Below, one piece after another: positions 24,628 to 31,813 of a DNA stretch of 42,028 nucleotides (the first letter of the stretch is position 1; every line of letters begins with the position of its first letter). The DNA lies in IMG/VR virus record IMGVR_UViG_3300025072_000013, positions 1 through 42,028 of that record. One strand, given 5' to 3'. Under the pieces are notes generated by a model that made no database searches, was not told the origin of the DNA, and saw only the letters and a list, made by a program, of their open reading frames with translations. This DNA comes from a virus. The position numbers were made by a program, and so were the translations under genes.

Positions 24628-24855
24628 ATGGCATCTCGATTTGAGAAGCGACTTATCCTAGCGACATTGCTCGACATCAAGGTGGACGGGCAACCCAAGC
24701 ACCAGCTTGAGGAGCAACTAGGTAAGCACAAGAACGCTGAACAGTTGCAAGTTGCTTATGTGGGTATCTCACGTAAGGTCAACGGCTTCAAAGGCAAGCC
24801 AGCTACTCGCGTAGCCAAGGCTGTCAAGGCGTTCGTGGCTGCTGAAAGCAAGTAG
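24628..24855 (+). CDS. Small basic early protein, 75 residues
   Basis: Starts after AAAGGAGT with TTGGTTCGATA about 20-30 bases upstream. It is a lysine-rich, mainly helical protein (FEKRLILATLLDIKVDG; KPATRVAKAVKAFVAAESK), suggesting nucleic-acid or protein binding. It lies between the AG-rich hairpin and the tRNA-like RNA, whose first base is 9 bases after its stop. No family is recognised. Confidence 0.65.
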   Translation: MASRFEKRLILATLLDIKVDGQPKHQLEEQLGKHKNAEQLQVAYVGISRKVNGFKGKPATRVAKAVKAFVAAESK

Positions 24856-24863
24856 TCACAAGT

Positions 24864-24943
24864 GGGGGCGAAGGGTTTAGCCTGTAACTAGAACCGCTTG
24901 CGGAAGTTGCAGTACGTGGGTTCGATTCCCACCGCCTCCACCA
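24864..24943 (+). ncRNA. tRNA/tmRNA-like RNA with alanine identity element and no normal anticodon arm
   Basis: The acceptor stem GGGGGCG (24864-24870) pairs fully with CGCCTCC (24933-24939), including a G-U at the third pair, followed by A and an encoded CCA. The T arm is perfect: GTGGG, TTCGATT, CCCAC (24916-24932). The middle 45 nt do not form a standard D arm or a 7-base anticodon loop; TGTAACT can pair with AGTTGCA around a 15-nt loop. G3-U70 with A73 is the known alanyl-tRNA synthetase signal, shared by tRNA-Ala and tmRNA, and the 3' end resembles tmRNA ends. It could be a reduced tmRNA-like domain, a degenerate tRNA or an attachment site. Confidence 0.6.
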
Positions 24944-24990
24944 AGCTAAACACACGAAAACGTTCCATTACAACTGGGCGTTCTCGTATG

Positions 24991-25026
24991 TGTTGCGGTG
25001 TTGCGGATAGTGTGACGGTGTGACGT
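24991..25026. repeat. Iteron-like 8-bp direct repeats
   Basis: TGTTGCGG occurs twice in tandem (24991-25006), then ATAG, then TGTGACGG and TGTGACGT in tandem (25011-25026). Two small inverted repeats follow, ACGTT/AACGT (25023-25037) and GTAAC/GTTAC (25056-25069), before the gene at 25101. This looks like a protein-binding or origin-type site. Confidence 0.65.
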
Positions 25027-25100
25027 TTACTTAACGTAACACTACTTTTCAGCGAGTAACACCTGTTACCCGTATACATAACAAGTGTGAAGGAGTTCAC

Positions 25101-25319
25101 ATGTTAGATAAATTGTGTGATAAGCACTGGGGCATAAGCCAAATAGGTGAGACTGCCAGTCACGTTGGAACAGGTCGTGACAGGCACGGCAGGTTCCTGT
25201 GCGATGTATGTGAGGTACTTGAGAGAGTAGCCAAACATGAACGCAAAGAACGTGCTGCTATAAAGCGAGCAGAACGACAGCATGGCTTGGTTGAGCCACC
25301 TAAGTCGATCAACCTGTAA
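25101..25319 (+). CDS. Small zinc-ribbon-like protein
   Basis: A 72-residue protein after GAAGGAGT. C6xxH9 near the N-terminus and C34xxC37 in RFLCDVCEVL could form one zinc site; the C-terminal half is a basic helix (RVAKHERKERAAIKRAERQ). This recalls small DNA-binding or regulator proteins of phages, though the family is not recognised. It follows the iteron-like repeats and starts a run of overlapping small genes. Confidence 0.65.
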   Translation: MLDKLCDKHWGISQIGETASHVGTGRDRHGRFLCDVCEVLERVAKHERKERAAIKRAERQHGLVEPPKSINL

Positions 25320-25459
25320 TGCAGCCCCAAATACCAGAGAACATCGAGTGGGAAACCGATGAAACAGGCAGCGAGCATTGGGTCGCAAGCCAACACATAG
25401 GCACATTTGTACACGTAACAGATGTGATTGACGACAAGGACGTACTAGATGACGAATAA
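25319..25459 (+). CDS. Hypothetical acidic protein, 46 residues
   Basis: The ATG overlaps the previous stop as TAATG and the gene ends 11 bases inside the next gene. The product is strongly acidic (VTDVIDDKDVLDDE at the end) with a short beta-like middle. Retained because of tight coupling on both sides; there is no similarity to a known family. Confidence 0.5.
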   Translation: MQPQIPENIEWETDETGSEHWVASQHIGTFVHVTDVIDDKDVLDDE

Positions 25460-25793
25460 ATATATACCCATGAACGAAGGTCAGTCGCAAGAGTATTACG
25501 ACGCACTGGAAATGATGGGTACCACAAGAGGTCTGTACATAATCGCACAGGCACTCTACCACGGCATCAAGGCACTTGATGCTGTCCCTGAACCCCATCG
25601 AGAAGGGTCAAACATCGAGGACATGCGACTGATGCAGGCGTTGTTCCCGTTCCCAGATGAACTGTTTGACTCGATTGTAAACACTTGTGAAGTTTGGTGC
25701 GATGGCAACCATGAGGAGCGATACCAACGCAACGATCAGGGCGACTTGATCGACATGGATAGTTTTGGAGACACAATCGAGGAGAGAAGCTAA
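25449..25793 (+). CDS. Hypothetical early protein, 114 residues
   Basis: A mostly helical acidic protein (YYDALEMMGTTRGLYIIAQALY; LMQALFPFPDELFDSIVNTC). The start at 25449 overlaps the previous gene by 11 bases; ATG 25470 is an alternative. It is coupled to the next gene by TAATG. No motif that allows a functional call was found. Confidence 0.6.
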   Translation: MTNKYIPMNEGQSQEYYDALEMMGTTRGLYIIAQALYHGIKALDAVPEPHREGSNIEDMRLMQALFPFPDELFDSIVNTCEVWCDGNHEERYQRNDQGDLIDMDSFGDTIEERS

Positions 25794-25936
25794 TGTGTAA
25801 ACGAGTAAGGGCATTTCAAGTGCCTAGAGCAATCATCGTCTGCTCCCACCCACATGACCGTGCGTATTGGAAGAACAAACGCAATCAAGGTGGGCGTGGC
25901 TGGGGCATGACTCGCAAGCCTAAGAAGAGTCGATAG
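25793..25936 (+). CDS. Hypothetical basic protein, 47 residues
   Basis: TAATG-coupled to the gene before and separated by only 2 bases from the gene after. Strongly basic, with 17 Lys, Arg or His-type residues and the end WGMTRKPKKSR. Two Cys at 2 and 17 are not spaced as a known zinc motif. It could bind nucleic acid; the function is unknown. Confidence 0.55.
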   Translation: MCKRVRAFQVPRAIIVCSHPHDRAYWKNKRNQGGRGWGMTRKPKKSR

Positions 25937-25938
25937 TA

Positions 25939-26067
25939 ATGTGTTCAATCACTAGCTGTTTCAATGATGCAGATACATGGGTAACTCGCACCATCACACT
26001 ACTAGGTGAACGCCTGTCGGCAACAATGCCGATATGTGAACACCATTTAGATGGGAAAAGACCCTAA
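25939..26067 (+). CDS. Hypothetical protein, 42 residues
   Basis: Starts 2 bases after the previous stop and ends 1 base before the next preferred start. It contains C2, C7 and C34, H36, H37 (MCSITSC and ICEHH), which might bind metal together. It is very short and supported mainly by tight gene packing. Confidence 0.45.
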   Translation: MCSITSCFNDADTWVTRTITLLGERLSATMPICEHHLDGKRP

Positions 26068-26068
26068 T

Positions 26069-26305
26069 ATGGCAAGCATAAACGATAAGGCTATCGTCGA
26101 TCAGATCACTAGCAACGAGGGGGTGTACGAAGTAGGTGGGGAAAGTGACCCACCTGTTACTCACATTATCGAGTACGGTAACATGTTCGACGGTCGAGTG
26201 ACCTACGCACTCGCGTGGAGCGAGCAAGAGCATGAACACCAGTGGCAGACAGGCTTCTTCGCATGGAAGAGGTTGTACTGGTCACTAGAAGGAGGATTCC
26301 ATTAA
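26069..26305 (+). CDS. Hypothetical early protein, 78 residues
   Basis: I choose ATG 26069, directly after the previous stop, over ATG 26051 inside the previous gene. The protein has a beta-rich middle (VTHIIEYGNMFDGRVTYALAW) and a Trp/His-rich end (EQEHEHQWQTGFFAWKRLYW). The stop overlaps the next ATG. No family is recognised. Confidence 0.55.
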   Translation: MASINDKAIVDQITSNEGVYEVGGESDPPVTHIIEYGNMFDGRVTYALAWSEQEHEHQWQTGFFAWKRLYWSLEGGFH

Positions 26306-26664
26306 TGGGAAGCAATAGAACTTGGGAAATCGTAGTGGAAACAGGTTGGTCGGAAACGTTTGAGGTAAAGGCAGGTTCACTTGCCGATGCACTTGAGTTG
26401 ATCGACAGTGATGAGGTTGACCCGCTGAGTTACGGCAAGGTGGGCGACCAGAAGTACAGCTTACGTGTTGGGACTCCCAACAGGGCTGCGTACAAGGAGA
26501 TCAAAGGCTACTTCGGTGGCGAGATTAGCTGTGACTGCGAGGGCAACTGTGAACAGGACGATTTGTGTCTCTGCAACAACCTTCCTTGCGAGGATGATGA
26601 GGGGATGTGCGAAGACACTAGAGGCTGCTTACATGGTGAGTGCAACTGTGAGTGTGAGTTTTAA
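26305..26664 (+). CDS. Early protein with cysteine-rich acidic tail
   Basis: A 119-residue protein with GGAGG before a TAATG-coupled start. Residues 1-70 look like a small alpha/beta domain (TWEIVVETGWSETFEVKAG). The last 45 residues hold 11 Cys with many Asp and Glu, in CDC, CLC and CNC patterns, which suggests metal binding. It is coupled to the following zinc-ribbon gene by TAATG. Confidence 0.6.
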   Translation: MGSNRTWEIVVETGWSETFEVKAGSLADALELIDSDEVDPLSYGKVGDQKYSLRVGTPNRAAYKEIKGYFGGEISCDCEGNCEQDDLCLCNNLPCEDDEGMCEDTRGCLHGECNCECEF

Positions 26665-27074
26665 TGAAGTGCCCTAAGTGTAGCGGGTGGGTCGCTGACC
26701 AGTACGGAGATGAGTTCTGTCTCAACTGTGGCTGGCGTGACATACCTGCAAATATATCCATGCCAATAGTCACAGTTGGCAATAGTGTATCTCGCGTGGA
26801 GATAAACCTAGACCCTGCCGACCCTGTTCACAAGAAGAGAATGAAAAAGATGCTCACTAAATGTGAAGGTTCGGGCAGGGCTGGGTACGAATACACTAAC
26901 AGGAACTCTATCGGGAAGGCACGTTGCAGAGTGTGTGACCAACGTGTGTTAACTGCGAAGGCAACTGCTGTTGAAGAACATAAACCAACTCGATTGATGT
27001 TGGAGCAGCTTACCTACGCACTTGCCCTTGATGAACAAAAACCAAACCAACCACCCTTTTCTCTCTCTCTTTGA
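26664..27074 (+). CDS. Zinc-ribbon protein, 136 residues
   Basis: CPKC (3-6) and CLNC (19-22) form a classic N-terminal zinc ribbon; a second set, C67, C88 and C91 (ARCRVC), may form another. The ribbon resembles those of RNA polymerase factors and DNA-binding proteins, but the rest of the protein is not recognised. The 3' end of the gene lies inside the hairpin 27047-27104, and the stop codon sits at the hairpin's loop. Confidence 0.65.
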   Translation: MKCPKCSGWVADQYGDEFCLNCGWRDIPANISMPIVTVGNSVSRVEINLDPADPVHKKRMKKMLTKCEGSGRAGYEYTNRNSIGKARCRVCDQRVLTAKATAVEEHKPTRLMLEQLTYALALDEQKPNQPPFSLSL

Positions 27075-27104
27075 AAAAGAGAAGAGAGAGAAAAGGGGGG
27101 TTGG
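27047..27104 (+). terminator. Long AG/CT hairpin overlapping a gene end
   Basis: CCAACC and CCCTTTTCTCTC-type sequence pair with an AG-rich arm ending GGGGGGTTGG, about 26 bp with a mismatch and small bulges. The stop codon TGA of the zinc-ribbon gene is at the loop (27072-27074). The core matches the hairpin at 24514-24572. No T-run follows. Confidence 0.65.
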
Positions 27105-27128
27105 GGTAAACCAGAAAAGGAGAAAATT

Positions 27129-27392
27129 TTGATTCGTGTTATAGATTATTCGACAGCACCAGTTCAGAGGATGGTTCCTGCGTTAAAGCGGTACGTTGAT
27201 GGACACATAAAGCCGGGCGGTTTTCTAACTGCCTTGCTTTCCAACAGCATGGACGCAATGGCACTTGCCGATGAGGAAAATGATGCGGTGCTTAAGGAGT
27301 GGGTTCAGTGGGTTCACAACGAGATGCCCGGCGACATGGCTGGGTCGAAAGAGATTGTGTCTGCGCATTTACAAAGGAGGCGTTTAAGCTAA
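27129..27392 (+). CDS. Hypothetical protein, 87 residues
   Basis: Uses TTG at 27129, 6 bases after AGGAG. The protein is helical, with VQRMVPALKRYVDGHIKPGGF and an acidic middle (ALADEENDAVLKEWVQWVHNE). It directly precedes the MoxR-type ATPase gene and may be part of that module. No known family. Confidence 0.6.
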   Translation: MIRVIDYSTAPVQRMVPALKRYVDGHIKPGGFLTALLSNSMDAMALADEENDAVLKEWVQWVHNEMPGDMAGSKEIVSAHLQRRRLS

Positions 27393-27434
27393 ACTTAAAA
27401 TCTTGGTTCGATACTAATTACAGGAGTGTTCAAC

Positions 27435-28460
27435 ATGGCAAAACTGCCAACTAAAAAGTACGAAAAGCACGGTGCGTATCTATCCAGCTACGGTGAGGAC
27501 ATCGTTGCGTCGCTAGATAAGCACAACCCTGACCCGTGTCTACTGGTTGGGGATACAGGATGGGGCAAGACCACAGTTCTCAAGGCTTATGCCAACGCTA
27601 ACAAGCGTGAGTTCACAGGAGTTAACTTCTATCCACGAATGAGCGTTGATACCTTGGTAGGTATGTGGCGACCTCAGAACGTAGACACCGGAGTCTCCGT
27701 TGAGTGGCAAGATGGACTGCTTACCCAAGCAGTACGATCAGGTCACATCTTCATGGGTGAGGAACTTACCCGTGCGCCCCGTGATCTAGCGGGTCGAATC
27801 TTAGGGCTACTTGATAGTGCCAACAGGTACTGGTCTATCCCTGAGGCTGGCGTGAACGAGATACCAGTCGATGAGAACTTCTGGTTTGTCGCAAGCGCAA
27901 ACCCAACGTCAGGGAACTACGCAACCGTGTCACTTGATGCTGCGTTGTTGCGAAGGTTCTCTTACGTTTGTGAGATTGAACAGCCGATTGCAGATGAAGA
28001 GAAAGTCATCACTGCTATGTCTGCTGGGGTAATCCAAAACCACGAAGACTTTACGGAACGTATGCTGAAGTGGGTTGCTGACCTTCGTGGTTCAAGAGAG
28101 TCTGCTATAAACACAGGCGACCTTGTTAGAGTCGTGGATGCGATGGTGCGTAAGCAGATCAAACCTGTTGATGCGCTGACTCACACGCTCAAGTTCAAGT
28201 ACCCACACTTTGCTGGAATCTTAACAGCTTTCGGTGCGCACCTTGAGACATTCGATCTTAAGTGGACTAGCGCAAAGGCAAAAGCTTCGGCACCTGCACC
28301 AACCCCCGACCCTGAGCCAGCACCTGACAGTGTAGCTGACGCTGAAGTTGAGGGAACAGGTAGCAAAGATGTCGTAACGGCACCTTCCACTGCTGGTGCG
28401 AAATCGGTTACTGATCTGATGTCGCAGCTTCAAAGCTTCATCGACCAGCAGGACAGCTAA
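27435..28460 (+). CDS. MoxR-type AAA+ ATPase (CobS-like)
   Basis: A 341-residue AAA+ ATPase. Walker A GDTGWGKTT is at 39-47; the Walker B strand reads HIFMGEEL (104-111), where the usual Asp before Glu is Gly; sensor 1 is FVASANPTSG; an arginine-finger LLRRF follows. About 65 C-terminal residues are Pro/Ala/Asp-rich linker (TPDPEPAPDSVADAEVEG) ending in a short helix. MoxR ATPases act with VWA-domain partners to remodel proteins or insert metal, and the next gene is such a partner. ATG 27435 is 8 bases after AGGAG; an upstream in-frame GTG overlaps that site. Confidence 0.85.
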   Translation: MAKLPTKKYEKHGAYLSSYGEDIVASLDKHNPDPCLLVGDTGWGKTTVLKAYANANKREFTGVNFYPRMSVDTLVGMWRPQNVDTGVSVEWQDGLLTQAVRSGHIFMGEELTRAPRDLAGRILGLLDSANRYWSIPEAGVNEIPVDENFWFVASANPTSGNYATVSLDAALLRRFSYVCEIEQPIADEEKVITAMSAGVIQNHEDFTERMLKWVADLRGSRESAINTGDLVRVVDAMVRKQIKPVDALTHTLKFKYPHFAGILTAFGAHLETFDLKWTSAKAKASAPAPTPDPEPAPDSVADAEVEGTGSKDVVTAPSTAGAKSVTDLMSQLQSFIDQQDS

Positions 28461-28516
28461 CAACAACTACATGGGGGCTGCGCATCCACAACGCAGATTA
28501 GTATAGGAGTTCGTCT

Positions 28517-30214
28517 ATGGTAAAGATTAACTACACAATGGGTGGCTTTGACGAGATGTTCAGAGTCACATCTGGAAACCCAGACATGCATGTGAGGCGG
28601 GGGTCTAAGGGCAGGAACAAAGCCCCGACGGGTATAGCTGGGCAGTTTACATCAAGTGGTGTCCACCTGAGAGGGCGGTCGAAGAAAGAGGACAACCTGC
28701 TTGTTGCAGGTCGTATGAAGTACCCTGCGTACTCTCTCGATTACAGGTCTATAGCAGACAGGCTTACTGCTGCGGTCACAGACATTCGTAAGGGTGATGT
28801 GCCGAAAGATGGTGAGTGGATGATAAACCCTTATGAAGTCGGAGACTTCATGAACGCTGTTGAGTATGCTCGTTCAGCATCGCTGTCTGCAAGTCACTAT
28901 GACAATCGGAAGATCGAGGATGCAGCAGTTGAGCAGCTTCAAAAGATCACACACAATCAGAACGCTGACGAGATAGCTGAACTTGTGTTAACAGGTAAGG
29001 TCAACAACCCCAACATGTACGGGCCTCTGGCTAGAGACTCTTACACTGCTAGGGCTGCTGCTCGCATGGGTGGCTTGACTGACAGGGAAAAGCAACCCGA
29101 TGGTGCAAAGGCTCTGTTCACACGGTCGTTAATGGAACTGCTTAAAGCAAAGCTTGAAGATGTGATCCAATCACCCGACATTACCCAGCCACCGCCACCA
29201 CCTACGGATGAGCCACCAACAGGTGACTTGTACAAAAACCCGAACGGGAACATTGGTATTCCAGAAACGTGCAAACAGCCAGAAAAAATGGAAGACCTTG
29301 TGCCTGAGCCTGACCCAGAGAAAAAGGGTACCCCTGATGACGGTGGTCAAAGCCAACTCAAGGACATCGACAAGCTTGTTGACTCAGCTATTGATGAGGG
29401 CAACAAGAAGCATGAAGCCAAGCAGGAGTCCGAGGAAATTAACGTTCAACCTGAAGCGAAGGCTGACCCTGAAAGGTTTGAGTCTGCTCGTAGAGTAGAG
29501 GATCAGGTACACGTTAGGCAGATATGGGGTGTGCAGGTTCCAGCAGAACCTATGGGAATAAGTATCCCAGACTCAGATGATGGGGCTGCTGAACGTGGCA
29601 AGATCGGGACTCCAACAAGCGACCTGTGGAAAGCCAGCTTCGGTGACATGAGGGTGTTCGATTCAACAGGGCAGACTGCCCCACGTACATTGACCATCCT
29701 TGTTGACTGCTCAGGCTCTACTATCGGAAGAAAGTGGCAGAACGGGCGACCATTCCAAGCGTTAGGCTGGTCGATAGCAGCGCAACTGCTGAAGCTTTCG
29801 CCTCAGTCGGAAAGCTTTGGGTTTAGTACCCGAAACGGAATGACCCTGTACTCAGGACAAAAGCCGGGACTTATCCCTGATGGTGTTCAAGGTGGCGGTG
29901 GAACTCCTACTGCCTCAGCCTTGGTCTGGGCATATGAGCGAGCGCACGGTAACGATACCAGCGTGGTGCTTATAACTGACGATGACCCTGATTACCATGC
30001 TGCTCCCGTAGCTGCTGAACTGCGGAACCGTGGAGTAACATTGGGAATCATTGGACACCCCAACTACCCGCCACAGTACGACGGGTACAACCAAGCTGCT
30101 CAGAACCGGAAACGTTTCCACGCTATCGGATTCCCAGCAGACTTGAGTGTCTACTTCTCAGGTACAAACGACGTTCATCTGTTGAACGAATTGTTCGACA
30201 ACATCATGGCTTAG
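28517..30214 (+). CDS. VWA-domain protein, partner of the MoxR ATPase (CobT-like)
   Basis: A 565-residue protein preceded by TAGGAGT. The C-terminal third is a von Willebrand factor A domain: TLTILVDCSGST carries the MIDAS D397-x-S399-x-S401, GGGGTPTASAL supplies the conserved Thr near 458, and LITDDDPD near 487 the final acidic site. The N-terminal 250 residues are basic then helical; residues about 225-340 are a charged Pro/Glu-rich linker. This is the CobT/MoxR-partner layout. With the adjacent ATPase it likely forms a chaperone or chelatase-like machine; the substrate is unknown. Confidence 0.85.
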   Translation: MVKINYTMGGFDEMFRVTSGNPDMHVRRGSKGRNKAPTGIAGQFTSSGVHLRGRSKKEDNLLVAGRMKYPAYSLDYRSIADRLTAAVTDIRKGDVPKDGEWMINPYEVGDFMNAVEYARSASLSASHYDNRKIEDAAVEQLQKITHNQNADEIAELVLTGKVNNPNMYGPLARDSYTARAAARMGGLTDREKQPDGAKALFTRSLMELLKAKLEDVIQSPDITQPPPPPTDEPPTGDLYKNPNGNIGIPETCKQPEKMEDLVPEPDPEKKGTPDDGGQSQLKDIDKLVDSAIDEGNKKHEAKQESEEINVQPEAKADPERFESARRVEDQVHVRQIWGVQVPAEPMGISIPDSDDGAAERGKIGTPTSDLWKASFGDMRVFDSTGQTAPRTLTILVDCSGSTIGRKWQNGRPFQALGWSIAAQLLKLSPQSESFGFSTRNGMTLYSGQKPGLIPDGVQGGGGTPTASALVWAYERAHGNDTSVVLITDDDPDYHAAPVAAELRNRGVTLGIIGHPNYPPQYDGYNQAAQNRKRFHAIGFPADLSVYFSGTNDVHLLNELFDNIMA

Positions 30215-30223
30215 GGGCAGGTA

Positions 30224-30634
30224 ATGCAAGACAGTACACCTGACGGGGAGATGTCCGACTACGTTGAGTACCTTCAAAGAGCCTTTGAAGGTTCCAACAA
30301 GGACGGGGTGAACCTGAGTGAACTATTCAACGAGGATGTGTCTGACTCCAACTGGAAGCAGACTGAGATACTCCTCTCAAAACTAGAGCATGAAGATACT
30401 CGATCTGTAATCGAGTATCTAATGCGAACGCCTATCGGCAGGTTGTCGATGGCGCGCATGAGTGCTAGGGCACAAGAGTACATCGAAGACGCAATAGAAC
30501 CAAATGCAGAGAGGATAACGATGGAACAGCGTATAAAGCTGTCTGCAATCTTGAACATATTGTGTGAGATGTTCGCGTGGCTTGGTGCCAACAAAGACTT
30601 CTTTGAGAAAGGAGAAGAACATGGAACAAACTGA
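30224..30634 (+). CDS. Hypothetical acidic helical protein after the VWA gene
   Basis: A 136-residue acidic, helical protein (MSDYVEYLQRAFEG; LLSKLEHEDTRSVIEYLMRT; IKLSAILNILCEMFAWLG). It starts 9 bases after the VWA stop, with GGGGCAGG upstream, and overlaps the following gene by 14 bases. Position suggests it could be an accessory subunit of the MoxR-VWA system, but this is inference from order alone. Confidence 0.6.
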   Translation: MQDSTPDGEMSDYVEYLQRAFEGSNKDGVNLSELFNEDVSDSNWKQTEILLSKLEHEDTRSVIEYLMRTPIGRLSMARMSARAQEYIEDAIEPNAERITMEQRIKLSAILNILCEMFAWLGANKDFFEKGEEHGTN

Positions 30635-31034
30635 ACTACAAGAAAAATGTAGGGAGTTTGCTGAGTTACAACGAGCAAAGCAGGAGATAACTCAACGGCA
30701 CGCTGAGATACAGCAGGAGATTTTCTATCTTGCTGGGCGCGAAGAGGCTGAAGAGATTATCTTCGTGGATAACAATGGCGTGGTACAGACAGCAGCGATA
30801 AAGCTGCAAGCCAAGTACGACGTTACTGAACTATCCAAAGTGTACGAACTTTTACCTGAGGTACAGGTAGATGCAGGTAGGCAATTAATACGGAAGGAAG
30901 AGGCGATTACCCAGAAAGTAGACGGGCTACGAGCCAAGCAACTTGAGAAGTTGGGTGGCAATGTGGCTATAGTAGTGCGTAAAGCACGCGACATTGCAAG
31001 CAGAAAATACATCAGCATAAAGGAGTCCAAGTAA
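30621..31034 (+). CDS. Hypothetical coiled-coil protein, 137 residues
   Basis: The start ATG 30621 follows AAAGGAG and lies inside the end of the previous gene; an upstream in-frame ATG has no ribosome site. Residues 1-40 form a Gln/Glu/Lys-rich coiled coil (LQEKCREFAELQRAKQEI); the rest is mixed alpha/beta with a basic end (VRKARDIASRKYISIKESK). TAATG-coupled to the next gene. The function is unknown. Confidence 0.6.
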   Translation: MEQTELQEKCREFAELQRAKQEITQRHAEIQQEIFYLAGREEAEEIIFVDNNGVVQTAAIKLQAKYDVTELSKVYELLPEVQVDAGRQLIRKEEAITQKVDGLRAKQLEKLGGNVAIVVRKARDIASRKYISIKESK

Positions 31035-31813
31035 TGGGACTTGTTAGTGACATATGGCCTTACAGCGTAACGGCTATGAATGACAAAGGGCGAACGACCT
31101 TCGCCAAAAAAGAACTGACTATCGACAGGGTGTTCGACAAGTACGGTATCGGTTACACGTTTGAAGAGGACACCCAAGACCCTAGTGCGATCTGGAACAT
31201 GCAGGGTGAGTGGGATGACACTGCTAACAACGGCAGAGGTGGTCGTCTTGATTACACTGGTGATCGCTACGATGAGGGCGACGCTGTTGAAGCTGTCCTT
31301 GTACACCGAACGTACAAGAAGCGGGACGGTACTGATGGTGAGGCAAGAGATGTGAAGTGGATTCGCAAGCTTGCAACACCCAGTGTGCAGCAGCCCAGAG
31401 GTGAAGACCCCGAATCAGCAGTTACCCCTGACGTAACACCTGTTACGAAGAGGGATAAGTGGGAGATCAAGGACGAAACTATTCGTCGGGGTCAAGCAGT
31501 CAACGTGCTGATGGAACTTGCCAAGCAAGTACCTCTGCTTGAGGCTACGTTAGGCAAGGAGTTTCCAATCGCTGCCGTGCTACGGCATGAGATCGGTCGG
31601 CTGGCTAACTCTGAACCCGTTGACCTGTCGTACCTCCAAGGGTTAATCGACAAGGCAACCCTGCCCACCATCGCTGAGTTGATTGCTTCTCCTGTTGCCG
31701 AAGAAGAAGCTGAAGACTACGAATCAAGTGACGTTGATTACGGTGACGCTGCCGATGACATTCAAGTAAACGAAGACGGTGAGCAAGTAGAGACACTTAA
31801 GTGGGAGGACTAG
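31034..31813 (+). CDS. Replication-module protein with acidic tail, possible ssDNA-binding
   Basis: A 259-residue protein directly upstream of the primase-helicase. Residues 1-115 are beta-rich with basic and aromatic residues (WPYSVTAMNDKGRTTFAKKE; AVLVHRTYKKRDG), compatible with an OB-like nucleic-acid fold; the centre is helical; the last 45 residues are extremely acidic, ending ETLKWED. Acidic tails like this are known in phage single-strand-binding proteins as docking sites. No clear family match, so the role is inferred from context and composition. Confidence 0.5.
   Translation: MGLVSDIWPYSVTAMNDKGRTTFAKKELTIDRVFDKYGIGYTFEEDTQDPSAIWNMQGEWDDTANNGRGGRLDYTGDRYDEGDAVEAVLVHRTYKKRDGTDGEARDVKWIRKLATPSVQQPRGEDPESAVTPDVTPVTKRDKWEIKDETIRRGQAVNVLMELAKQVPLLEATLGKEFPIAAVLRHEIGRLANSEPVDLSYLQGLIDKATLPTIAELIASPVAEEEAEDYESSDVDYGDAADDIQVNEDGEQVETLKWED

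Noticed and set aside
24864-24943. Ordinary tRNA-Tyr with GTA in CTGTAAC
   Set aside because: The bases flanking this heptamer do not form a five-pair anticodon stem, and the remaining sequence does not give a D arm plus long variable arm.
24888-25100. Minus-strand frame of 70 residues containing VEAVGIEPTY
   Set aside because: This is the well-known false translation of the antisense of a tRNA T arm and 3' end; it overlaps the tRNA-like RNA and has no ribosome site.
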